Positions 50,704 through 58,159 of a DNA stretch of 58,159 bases are shown here, piece after piece. The notes under the pieces were generated by a model, which made no database searches, was not told the DNA's origin, and saw only the letters and a program-made list of their open reading frames with translations. The stretch covers positions 1 to 58,159 of the forward strand of contig SFEJ01000011.1 of the NCBI GenBank assembly GCA_004558035.1. The letters are read 5' to 3'. Origin of the DNA: Opitutia bacterium (GTDB taxonomy: Bacteria > Verrucomicrobiota > Verrucomicrobiae > Opitutales > UBA953). Numbering within the stretch: position 1 is the first letter of the stretch; each line of letters opens with the position of its first letter. Both the position numbers and the translations under genes were made by a program.

Positions 50704-51669
50704 ATGAAAAGGTTTTCGAGCGGACTGCGCGCCGCGGCGCTTCTCGCCCTCGCGGGAACGCCGGCGGCGCTCGCCGAAGACAACCTGAGCGTTCTCGGCG
50801 ATTCCAACCCGATGGCGTGGTGGGAGAATCTCTACTCCCCCGCGCGCACGGCGATCATGAACGGCACGAATTCCGTGATGCCGTTCTACGCGTACGTCTC
50901 GCACCGCTTCCCCGCCTCGATCAACCGCGGCGGCAGGCTTTCCGCGACCGCCTACGGTTCCGGCGTGGCGTGGGACTTCATCTCGAAGGAGGAAAAATTC
51001 ATCTCCGTCACCAACTTCGATTTCCGGCGCACGGACTACGATTTTTCGGGAACGCCGAGCGCGCTCGGCGAGCCGTTTTCGCACGTGGACTCGTTCAAGT
51101 TCTTCGACTGGAGCGAGTACGTCTTCGACAAGGAAAACGGGCGCTCGCTCGCCTTCCTCGCCTCCGGCGCGCTGATCTCCTCGGACACGACGGCGACGGG
51201 GCACGGCGCGCACGGGCTCTTCGGCTTCGGGCTCAAGCAGTATTTCTCGCGCAAGGAATCGATCTGCGCCGGGCTGATCGTCTCCTATTCGCGCCACCGC
51301 GAACGCTGGATGCTCGTGCCGATGGTTCTCTTCGACTACTCGCCGACGCGGGAACTCAACCTGCGCGTCGGCAACGGCGTCGACCTCACCTGGGACGTCG
51401 GCGGGAAGAACGAATGGCTCCTGCGCGTCGGCGTCGCGTACTCGACCGACTGCATCACCGTCGGCGACGGCGAATGCTGGTACACGCAGAGCGCGCCGTT
51501 CGCGCTGACCGCGCGGCGCAACATCGGCAAAAATTTCTTCGTCACCGCCGGGCTGACGACGATTCTCTGGAGCGATTACCGCTACTGGGAAGGCGGGCAC
51601 AAGCGGGACGCGCATTTCACCGTCGATCCCGCCGTCCAGCTTTCGATTCAGGCGGGCGTCCGTTTCTGA
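50704..51669 (+). CDS. Outer-membrane beta-barrel-like protein, unknown function
   Basis: 321 residues from ATG 50704, 14 bases after pheT. Signal peptide MKRFSSGLRAAALLALAGTP with a cleavage site near AALAED. The mature part is rich in aromatic, alternating strands (FISVTNFDFRRTDYDFSGTP, HGLFGFGLKQYFSRKESICA, WMLVPMVLFDYSPTRELNLR, LTARRNIGKNFFVTAGLTTI) and ends in a terminal Phe (QAGVRF), as in outer-membrane barrels. It may be a small porin or enzyme barrel. It precedes the orphan ABC ATPase by 10 bases; the reason for sitting in the pheST transcript is unclear. Confidence 0.68.
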   Translation: MKRFSSGLRAAALLALAGTPAALAEDNLSVLGDSNPMAWWENLYSPARTAIMNGTNSVMPFYAYVSHRFPASINRGGRLSATAYGSGVAWDFISKEEKFISVTNFDFRRTDYDFSGTPSALGEPFSHVDSFKFFDWSEYVFDKENGRSLAFLASGALISSDTTATGHGAHGLFGFGLKQYFSRKESICAGLIVSYSRHRERWMLVPMVLFDYSPTRELNLRVGNGVDLTWDVGGKNEWLLRVGVAYSTDCITVGDGECWYTQSAPFALTARRNIGKNFFVTAGLTTILWSDYRYWEGGHKRDAHFTVDPAVQLSIQAGVRF

Positions 51670-51679
51670 AGGGAAGACG

Positions 51680-52486
51680 ATGAGCGTTCCCGTGCTGCGC
51701 GTCGAAAATCTCGTCGTCGAATTCGAGCGGCGCGGGACGGGAACGCGCCTTTTCGGCGGGCGTTCCCGCGAAAAATTCCGCGCCGTGAACGACGTCTCCT
51801 TTTCCGTCGGGCGCGGCAGGACGCTCGGCGTCGTCGGCGAAAGCGGCTGCGGAAAATCCACGCTTTCGCGCGCGATCATGCGCCTGCAACCGCTCGCGTC
51901 CGGACGCGTCTTTTACGGCGAGACGGACGTTTCCGGCTTCGGCGCGCGCATGCCGCTCCCGCTGCGCCGACGCGTGCAGATGGTCTTTCAGAATCCCTAC
52001 GCGTCGCTGAATCCGCGGCGGACGATCTCCGAAATCCTCTCCGAGCCGCTCGAAATCTGCTTTCCCGAAATGCGCAAGGACGCGCGGCGGGAACGCGTCG
52101 CGGAGCTGCTGGAGCGCGTCGGGCTTTCCGCGGACGTCGGCACGCGCTTTCCCCACGAATTTTCCGGCGGTCAGCGCCAACGCATCGCCATCGCGCGCGC
52201 GCTCGCGACGGAGGCGGATCTCGTCGTCTGCGACGAACCCGTCTCCGCGCTGGACGTCTCCGTGCAGGCGCAGATCATCGCCCTGCTGAAGGAAATTCAA
52301 GCGACGCTCGGCGTGGCGTTTCTCTTCATCGCGCACGATCTCGCCGTCGTCGGCGACGTTTCGGACGAAATCCTCGTCATGCGCCGCGGCGAAATCGTCG
52401 AGCGCGGCACGCCGTCCGAAGTCTTCCGCTCGCCTAAAAGCGACTACGCGAAGACGCTCCTCGCCGCCGTCCCGCGCCTTTTCTGA
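51680..52486 (+). CDS. ABC transporter ATP-binding protein, OppF/DppF type (orphan)
   Basis: 268 residues. ATPase motifs: GVVGESGCGKSTLSRAIMRL (Walker A, about 49-68), QMVFQNPYASLNPRRTISEI (Q-loop with the peptide-transporter pattern NPYASLNPR), HEFSGGQRQRIAIARALATE (signature), LVVCDEPVSALDVSVQAQII (Walker B) and LFIAHDLAVVGDV (H-loop). It resembles the ATPases of oligopeptide and dipeptide importers. No permease or binding-protein gene is adjacent, so partners must be elsewhere. Last gene of the pheST-barrel run. Confidence 0.88.
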   Translation: MSVPVLRVENLVVEFERRGTGTRLFGGRSREKFRAVNDVSFSVGRGRTLGVVGESGCGKSTLSRAIMRLQPLASGRVFYGETDVSGFGARMPLPLRRRVQMVFQNPYASLNPRRTISEILSEPLEICFPEMRKDARRERVAELLERVGLSADVGTRFPHEFSGGQRQRIAIARALATEADLVVCDEPVSALDVSVQAQIIALLKEIQATLGVAFLFIAHDLAVVGDVSDEILVMRRGEIVERGTPSEVFRSPKSDYAKTLLAAVPRLF

Positions 52487-52505
52487 AGACGCCGGAAAGA
52501 ATTTT

Positions 52506-54050
52506 TCATCGGGAACGCCCGTCCCCGTCGCGGCGGAGGTCGGCGCGGAAGGCGGCGGCGAGGAACGCGACGGAGAAAAGCAGCGCGAGGTTGAACGAGA
52601 CGAACTCCACGCAGGCGTGCGCGCAGAAGATCAGCGTTCCCGCCAGCAGCGCGACGGAGGACGCGCGCCATCGGCGCACGTTCAGCAGCGCCCATCCGAA
52701 AAACCACGCGACGCCCGCGAAGAAGATTCCGCCGCCGACGGCGCCCCATTCCACGAGAAAATGCCACGGATCGCAGTGCGCGTATTCCGTGCGCGAAATC
52801 AGACGCTTCTTTCCCGTGCGGCGGTCGACGCGCGTGAACTCGTCCATCGAAAGCTGAAACACGGGAGCGACCCAGCGGTACGCGCCCGCGCCCCAGCCGA
52901 AAATTTCCGTGTGAGTGTTTTGTCGATACATTTTCGCGGAAAGCCGACGCAGCTCCGCGCGGGAACCCTTGTCCAAAGAAAAGGTCTCGAAGGGATTTTC
53001 CTCGCGCGCGACGGCGCCCTCGACATCGGGCAGCTCGCCTTCCGCCACTTTCTGATCGACTCGGGAGAAGAAAACGGACGTGTCCGCCGTCGCCCACCAC
53101 GTTCCCGCGACGCCGAGCAGCATCAGCAGAAAGACGCCGAAGGGAACCCACGCGTCTCGGCTCATCAGCCCGGAAAACGCGACGAGAACAAGCGCGAGCG
53201 GCAGCCAGCACACGGCGAGAAAGACGCCGCCGACCGACTTCGTCGCGAAGACCGTTCCCAGAAAAATCAGACCGAAGACGAGCAGAATCAGATGCGGCCC
53301 GCCGCGGCGGCACTCGCGGGCGGCCTCGCGCCACTGCCGCAGACCGAGCCCGGCGCAGACCGCGATCGCGAGCGTGAAGAACGCGCCCGCGTGATTCTTG
53401 TAGGAAAACGCGGAAAAGAACTGAAAGCCCTTCACGCCGAGATACGACGCGCCCGTCCCCATGGCGAGCCGATAAAGCCCGAAGCCGGCGAGCACGAGCG
53501 CGTTGAGCGCGAACGCCCACAGCAGCGCCTTCCACAGACGGCGGGAACGCACGCCGCACCAGAGCGCGCAGAGCAGCAGCCACGCGCTCCCGAAATGGCA
53601 GAGCTCGCGCCAGGCGTTCCCGCCGATGCTCGTCTCGAAGCCGAAAGGCGCGTCGATGCCCGTCGGGAACCACTGCGGCGCGTCCGGGACGAGCTTCAGG
53701 CTCCAGGACGTCTCCTTCCAAATGACGGAAAGCCCCGGCACGCAGCCCTGCGCGACGATGTAGAGCCAAAGCAGGACGCCGATCCAGAAAAGCGGAAACC
53801 GCAGCAGGCGCGACAGGTTGAGCTTCGCGGAAGCCGCGGAATCCTCGCCGCCGACGGGAACGAAAAGCAGCGCGAAAGTCAGCGCCGAAAGCGCCGTCGC
53901 GACGAGCAGCGTGGCGGGAGTCGAAGCCGTCAGCGCCCACGTCGCCCAAAGCAGCGTCGCCGCCGCGGCGGAGGCGACGCATTTCTGGCGGCGCGGAATC
54001 GGCTCGGCGGAAGCGCGCCCGTCGAATTGCCGGAAAGACGCGAAAGGCAT
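52506..54050 (-). CDS. O-antigen ligase-family membrane protein (Wzy/WaaL type)
   Basis: 514 residues with about 11-12 membrane helices. The large periplasmic loop after residue 300 contains MYRQNTHTEIFGWGAGAYRW and RTEYAHCDPWHFLVEWGAVG, the H-rich motif typical of O-antigen ligases and polymerases. It would join or polymerise lipid-linked glycans in the periplasm. It is on the minus strand, 12 bases after the end of KdsD, and so forms an operon with Kdo biosynthesis. Confidence 0.82.
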   Translation of the reverse strand: MPFASFRQFDGRASAEPIPRRQKCVASAAAATLLWATWALTASTPATLLVATALSALTFALLFVPVGGEDSAASAKLNLSRLLRFPLFWIGVLLWLYIVAQGCVPGLSVIWKETSWSLKLVPDAPQWFPTGIDAPFGFETSIGGNAWRELCHFGSAWLLLCALWCGVRSRRLWKALLWAFALNALVLAGFGLYRLAMGTGASYLGVKGFQFFSAFSYKNHAGAFFTLAIAVCAGLGLRQWREAARECRRGGPHLILLVFGLIFLGTVFATKSVGGVFLAVCWLPLALVLVAFSGLMSRDAWVPFGVFLLMLLGVAGTWWATADTSVFFSRVDQKVAEGELPDVEGAVAREENPFETFSLDKGSRAELRRLSAKMYRQNTHTEIFGWGAGAYRWVAPVFQLSMDEFTRVDRRTGKKRLISRTEYAHCDPWHFLVEWGAVGGGIFFAGVAWFFGWALLNVRRWRASSVALLAGTLIFCAHACVEFVSFNLALLFSVAFLAAAFRADLRRDGDGRSR

Positions 54051-54062
54051 GACGCGGGAACG

Positions 54063-55043
54063 TCAGACGAGATTCGCCTGATAGACGTCGTGGATGCGCA
54101 GCACGCCGACGAGTTTTCCGCCGGGCGCGTCCAGCACGGGAAGCACGGAAATCTGCGACGGGCGGTCTTCCATCACGCGCGCGGCGTCGCCGAGGCTCAT
54201 GCCCGCGAACGCGCAGATCGGATTCTTGACCATGATTTCGCCCGCCGTGATGCCGCCGAGATTCTCGTATTTGTGGAGCGCGCGGCGCAGGTCGCCGTCC
54301 GTGATGATGCCGACGAGCTCTCCCGCGCCGTCCGTCACGCACGCCGCGCCGTTCGGAAATTCGGTCATGGCGATGACGGTGTCGCGGATCGTCGTCTCCG
54401 CGGAAACGACGGCGATTTTTCCCTGCGGGCGCATCACGTCGCGGACGGTCAGCAGCAGGTTGCGGCCGAGCTGACCCGCCGGATGAAATTTCGCGAAGTC
54501 CTTTTCGCCGAAGCGGCGTTTGAGCATGAGCGCGGCGGCGAGCGCGTCGCCCATCGCGAGCGTGAGCGTCGTGCTCGTGGTCGGCACGATGCCGAGCGGA
54601 TCGGCCTCGCTCTTCACACCAATGTCGAGAACGACGTCCGCCTGCTCCGCCAGCGGCGAATTCCTGTTCGCGACGATGGCGATGATCTTCGCGCCCATGC
54701 GCTGAAGAATCGGCAGCAGACGCACGGTCTCCGCCGTCGTCCCGCTCTTGGAGATCAGCACGACGGGATCGCCCGGCAGGCAGATGCCCAGGTCGCCGTG
54801 GACGGCGTCCGCGCTGTGCAGGAAAATCGCCGGCGTGCCCGTGGAGCACAGCGTCGCGACGATCTTCTGCCCGATGAGACCGGACTTGCCGACGCCGGAG
54901 ATGACGACCTTGCGGTCGCTCGCGTAGAGGATTTCTACCGCCTTGGCGAAGTTTTCGTCGAGACCAGCCTCCATGACGCGCAGCGCGTCGGCTTCGGCCT
55001 TCAGAACGTGTTTGCCTGCTTCAACAATTTCGGGGGTTTCCAT
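54063..55043 (-). CDS. kdsD: D-arabinose-5-phosphate isomerase
   Basis: 326 residues, the usual KdsD size. N-terminal SIS domain (about 30-180: VVISGVGKSGLIGQKIVATL, AVHGDLGICLPGDPVVLISK, SGTTAETVRLLPILQRMGAK) and tandem CBS pair (about 200-326: VRDVMRPQGKIAVVSAETTI, TDGAGELVGIITDGDLRRAL, NPICAFAGMSLGDAARVMED). It converts ribulose-5-phosphate to arabinose-5-phosphate, the first step of Kdo synthesis for lipopolysaccharide. Followed by the O-antigen ligase gene. Confidence 0.94.
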   Translation of the reverse strand: METPEIVEAGKHVLKAEADALRVMEAGLDENFAKAVEILYASDRKVVISGVGKSGLIGQKIVATLCSTGTPAIFLHSADAVHGDLGICLPGDPVVLISKSGTTAETVRLLPILQRMGAKIIAIVANRNSPLAEQADVVLDIGVKSEADPLGIVPTTSTTLTLAMGDALAAALMLKRRFGEKDFAKFHPAGQLGRNLLLTVRDVMRPQGKIAVVSAETTIRDTVIAMTEFPNGAACVTDGAGELVGIITDGDLRRALHKYENLGGITAGEIMVKNPICAFAGMSLGDAARVMEDRPSQISVLPVLDAPGGKLVGVLRIHDVYQANLV

Positions 55044-55155
55044 GACGCGAAATTAAAGCACGTTCCCGCGCGAAAATGAATCTTTTTCGGGAAGCGGCTC
55101 CGCGCGGCATTCGGGGTTGCGGCGGGAACGCGCGCGGGGCATATTTGCGGGACAA

Positions 55156-57153
55156 ATGAAACATCGTCGCCGCTTCCCCGCCCTTCGTCCGTTTTTCCTC
55201 GCCGTCGTCGCGTTCTGCGCCGTCGCGGTCTCCGCGTCCGCCGCGTGCGAAATCATTCCGCTGCCGCAGCGCTTCAAGGAGCGCGCGGGCGCGTACGTTC
55301 CCGCGCGGGATCTGGAAAAGCGCGTTTCCGTGAAGCGCGTGAAGACGCTCAAGGGCGTCCCCGAGCACGCGCTGAACGAGGCCTACCTGCTGCGCGTGGG
55401 CTCCGCCGGCGCGAGCATCGAAGCCGTCTCCGCGGCGGGCGAGCTCAACGCGCGCAAGACGCTGAAGCAGCTCGTGAAGCGCGCCGACCCGACGCGCGGC
55501 GTGCCCGCGTGCGAGATTCTCGACTGGCCGGCGTACCCGATGCGCGGCTTCATGATGGACTGCGGGCGCAGCTATTTCCCCGTCGCGGACCTGAAGAAGA
55601 TCATCGCCTTTCTCGCGGACTACAAGATCAACGTCTTCCACTGGCACATCACGGAAAACCAGGGCTGGCGCCTGGAAAGCAAGGCGTTCCCGAAAATCAA
55701 CTCCAAGGAAATCTACACGCGCGACGCGGGGAAGTTCTACACGTTCAAAGAGGCGCAGGAGCTCGCGCGCTTCTGCGAAAGCCTCGGCGTGACGCTGATT
55801 CCGGAAATCGACATGCCCGGCCACGCCAAGGCGTTCGAGCGCGCGTTCGGCTGCGACATGCAGAGCGAAAAAGGCACGAAGATCATCAAGACGCTGACGG
55901 ACGAGGCGATCCGCGAGGCGTTCCCGTCGAAAAGCGTTCCCTGGCTGCACATCGGCACGGACGAAGTGCGGATCACGAACCCGAACTTCGTGCCGGAAAT
56001 GGTCGCCTTCGTCCGCGAGCGCGGCAAGAAGGTCGCGACGTGGAACCCGGGCGCGCCCTACAAATCGGGCGAAATCGACCTCGTGCAGATGTGGAGCGGC
56101 CGCGGCCGCCCGCTCGCGGGAACGCCCTCGCTGGACTGCCGCCTGCACTACCTCAACCACTTCGATTCGTTCGCCGATCCCGTAGCGGTGTTCTTCTCCA
56201 ATTTCGGCGAAAAACCCGAGGCGGACGGCACGATCGCCGGCGGCATCGCCGCGATCTGGTGCGACCGCGCGATCGTCGGCGGCATGAACGCGGTGCTCGC
56301 GCACAACGCGTTTTACCCGGCGATGCTCGCGTTCGCGGAATCCGCGTGGCACGGCGGGCGCGACAAGTATTTTCACGACGGCCCGGGCACGGTCATTCCG
56401 CTTTCCGGAGAAAAACTCGCCGAGTTCCGCGACTTCGAGCGGCGCATGCTTCCCGTGAAGCGCGAGCTGGGCAAGGCGATGCCGTGGGTGCCGCAAAGCG
56501 AAATGCGCTGGCGCATCACGGACGCGTTCCCGAACGGCGGCGACCTCGCCAAGGCGTTCCCGCCCGAAGCGCAGCTGAACGACGACGCGGCGTTCCCGAA
56601 GGAATACGCGTTCGACGGCGGCAAGGTCGCGGCGCGCGACGCCCGCGGCGCCGGCGTCTATCTGCGCCACGTCTGGGGCAAGGGCGGTCTGGGCACGGTC
56701 GCCGCCTTCCTGGAAAACCCGCGGCCGAATTCCACCGTTTACGCGGGAACGTGGATCTGGTCGCCCAAGGCGCAGAAAATCGGGCTTTGGGCGCAGACGC
56801 ACAAATACGCGGCGTCCGAACCGGATCTGCCGCCGCCGCAGGGCGAATGGGATTACTGCCGCAGCCGCTTCTGGCTGAACGGCAAGGAAATCCGCCCGCC
56901 GCGCTGGGAAAACACGCACAAGGCGAAAAGCCAGGAGACGCCGCTCGCGAACGAAAACTTCGAGGTGCGCCCGCCGATCGCCGTCAACCTGAAACAGGGC
57001 TGGAACAAGGTGCTGATCAAGCTGCCCGTCGGAAATTTCTCGATCCCGCAGGTGCGCCTGCTGAAATGGATGTTCACGTTCGCGCCGGTCTCGCCGGACG
57101 GCTCCGCGCCTGTCGAAGGCCTCGTCTGGTCCCCCGACAAAAAGAAAAAATGA
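55156..57153 (+). CDS. Secreted beta-N-acetylhexosaminidase-like (GH20), compact
   Basis: 665 residues from ATG 55156; the frame runs open to 55117 but only this start gives a signal peptide (FPALRPFFLAVVAFCAVAVS). A GH20b domain (about 30-125) precedes a GH20 barrel: YPMRGFMMDCGRSYFPVADL, VFHWHITENQGWRLESKAFP, LIPEIDMPGHAKAFERAFG and LHIGTDEVRI with the catalytic Asp-Glu near 270-271. The C-terminal third (about 440-665) has no recognised fold: LRHVWGKGGLGTVAAFLENP, TVYAGTWIWSPKAQKIGLWA, WNKVLIKLPVGNFSI look like a beta-sandwich with a WNKVLIK motif of lectin-like modules. It shares substrates with the large GH20. Confidence 0.87.
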   Translation: MKHRRRFPALRPFFLAVVAFCAVAVSASAACEIIPLPQRFKERAGAYVPARDLEKRVSVKRVKTLKGVPEHALNEAYLLRVGSAGASIEAVSAAGELNARKTLKQLVKRADPTRGVPACEILDWPAYPMRGFMMDCGRSYFPVADLKKIIAFLADYKINVFHWHITENQGWRLESKAFPKINSKEIYTRDAGKFYTFKEAQELARFCESLGVTLIPEIDMPGHAKAFERAFGCDMQSEKGTKIIKTLTDEAIREAFPSKSVPWLHIGTDEVRITNPNFVPEMVAFVRERGKKVATWNPGAPYKSGEIDLVQMWSGRGRPLAGTPSLDCRLHYLNHFDSFADPVAVFFSNFGEKPEADGTIAGGIAAIWCDRAIVGGMNAVLAHNAFYPAMLAFAESAWHGGRDKYFHDGPGTVIPLSGEKLAEFRDFERRMLPVKRELGKAMPWVPQSEMRWRITDAFPNGGDLAKAFPPEAQLNDDAAFPKEYAFDGGKVAARDARGAGVYLRHVWGKGGLGTVAAFLENPRPNSTVYAGTWIWSPKAQKIGLWAQTHKYAASEPDLPPPQGEWDYCRSRFWLNGKEIRPPRWENTHKAKSQETPLANENFEVRPPIAVNLKQGWNKVLIKLPVGNFSIPQVRLLKWMFTFAPVSPDGSAPVEGLVWSPDKKKK

Positions 57154-57464
57154 CGGAAGCGGATAACGGATAGTTGATGACGGATAACGGATAATGGGCA
57201 GTGAGAGCTTATATTTTTAACTCTATATTAAAGAAAAGTTTTAGGGGTGAGGCGGCTTTCTAGCCGCTTCCTCGAAATCCGCCCGCACAAACTTCCCCTT
57301 TAAGCTTTAAGCTTTAAGCTCTTCTTTTTAACACGGAGGAACAGAAAAACAGGGAAACGGAAATACACGGGAACGCAACGGGAGGGTAAGCGTCCCGCTT
57401 GCCCTCGAAATCCGCCCGTACGAATTTTCTCACGCCCTGAAAGGGCGCGCCGCGCCGGGCGGCC
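57154..57464. repeat. Noncoding repeat mosaic after the compact GH20 gene
   Basis: No gene is visible. In order: GGATAACGGATAGTTGATGA words (57162-57197, inverse of the 66-bp repeat words); hairpin GCGGCT-TTCT-AGCCGC (about 57253-57268); TTTAAGC words (57299-57322); GGGTAAGCG-TCC-CGCTTGCCC (57383-57403) followed by CTCGAAATCCGCCCG, which also follows the first hairpin; and CGCCCT-GAA-AGGGCG (about 57432-57446). Confidence 0.8.
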
Positions 57465-58159
57465 TCAATTTCGCCGTTCCCGTTCGATGACGAAGGGCGC
57501 CGCGTAGATGAAGCGCTCCCGCAGCGGGATCGCCGCCAGCCACGCTTCCACGCGCTCTAGATTCCGCTCCAGATCCGCCGGCGCCTCGCCCGCGCGCAGA
57601 AACGCCGCGGCCGTTTCGCCAGCACGAAAAACAGCGTTCCCGCCTCCTTTTTCGCCCGCGCCGACGCGATTTCGAAAATCATCTCCAGCTTCGCCGCTTC
57701 GCCCGCCGCGAGCCGCTTCGCCGAGATTGTCCTGTCCGTCGGAATCTCCCTGCTCCGCCGCTTTGCGGTACCAGCGCCGCCGCCGCCGCAAGATTTTTCT
57801 CCACGCCCTTCCCGTCTTTATAACTCCAACCGACCGAGCACGCGCTGCGCGTCCGCATCTCCCTGATCCGCAGCTTTGCGGTACCAACGCACTGCCTCGC
57901 TATAGTCCTGAGGCACACCGTTCCCCTTCGCGTAGCAGAGGCCGAGGTTGTACTGCGCGCTGGCAAGTCCCTGATCCGCCGCTTTGCGGAACCAGCGCAC
58001 CGCCTCGCGGGAGTCCTTCTCAACGCCGTCCCCGTCCCTGTAGCAGAAGCCGAGGAGGCACTGCGCGCGCGCATGTCCCTGCTCCGCGGATTTGCGGAAC
58101 CAGCGCACAGCCTCGCGCAAGTCCTTCTCCACGCCGTTCCCGAATTCATAGCAGACGCC
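57465..58159 (-). pseudogene. Sel1-repeat protein, frameshifted, cut by the window edge
   Basis: Entering from the right edge, the minus strand reads NGVEKDLREAVRWFRKSAEQ, then DGDGVEKDSREAVRWFRKAA and GVPQDYSEAVRWYRKAADQG: three full Sel1 repeats of 36 residues. The frame stops at 57818. The next repeat (GWSYKDGKGVEKNLAAAA) is in another frame, RWYRKAAEQGDSDGQDNL in a third, and KLEMIFEIASARAKKEAGTL in another. At least three frameshifts separate them; the C terminus reads VEAWLAAIPLRERFIYAAPF. Sel1 proteins are solenoids for protein contacts. Decayed gene. Confidence 0.8.

Noticed and set aside
1..58159. CRISPR array, tRNA, rRNA, tmRNA, transposase or phage integrase
   Set aside because: All intergenic stretches were read; the direct repeats present are not regularly spaced with unique spacers, no cloverleaf was found, and no transposase or integrase motif was seen.

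Overview
Bacterial chromosome segment, GC-rich (roughly two thirds G+C by eye), gene-dense on both strands. The envelope is Gram-negative: lipoproteins, an O-antigen ligase, arabinose-5-phosphate isomerase for Kdo synthesis and a beta-barrel-like protein. The paired ECF sigma factor and Ser/Thr kinase, SET-domain protein, GbsR-like regulator, secreted glycosidases and many intergenic hairpin repeats suggest the PVC superphylum, most likely a host-associated Verrucomicrobiota. That placement is inference; no 16S rRNA gene is present.

Layout. 1-5016: tail of an adaptor-like gene and two NHLM-type peptide-export ABC transporters. 5056-6465: a periplasmic binding protein between inverted repeats. 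6556-8410: an acidic hypothetical and an M20 dipeptidase. 8441-10695 (minus): kinase, sigma factor and small-protein operon. 10776-19308: a redox/aldehyde stress island of DUF4405, flavodoxin, frameshifted iron-sulfur flavoprotein, alpha/beta hydrolase, iron alcohol dehydrogenase and a MerR regulator. Four promoters with the 19-bp spacer typical of MerR targets link these genes. A UGSC-like gene flanked by 66-bp perfect direct repeats sits inside the island. 19327-25922 (minus): a stefin-like lipoprotein with a PepSY membrane protein, SET protein with BadF-type kinase, a small lipoprotein, SufS and a GH36-like glycosidase. 26032-34183: RNase HII, GspF, a large GH20 hexosaminidase, HPF, a lipoprotein, PRPP synthetase and an AlkD-like protein. 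34221-34415: a probable unannotated RNA. 34515-41053: a cyclophilin lipoprotein, then a surface-polysaccharide cluster (GbsR-like regulator, flippase, epimerase remnant, TPP enzyme, pyruvyltransferase-like protein). 41070-44318: RNase P RNA, RlmI-like methyltransferase, LeuC and SRP RNA. 44469-52486: a hypothetical, a GT2 glycosyltransferase, pheS-pheT, a barrel-like protein and an orphan OppF-type ATPase. 52506-58159: O-antigen ligase, KdsD, a second GH20 enzyme and a decayed Sel1-repeat gene.

Three themes run through the window. First, the octamer GTTCCCGC/GCGGGAAC is scattered through coding and noncoding DNA on both strands, and inverted pairs of it serve as terminators. Second, intergenic DNA is packed with small palindromes that keep a few fixed loops while the stems change; about 100-bp paired-hairpin elements occur at least five times, once inside a reading frame. 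Third, two GH20 enzymes, a GH36-like enzyme and a BadF-type kinase suggest use of host-type amino-sugar glycans.
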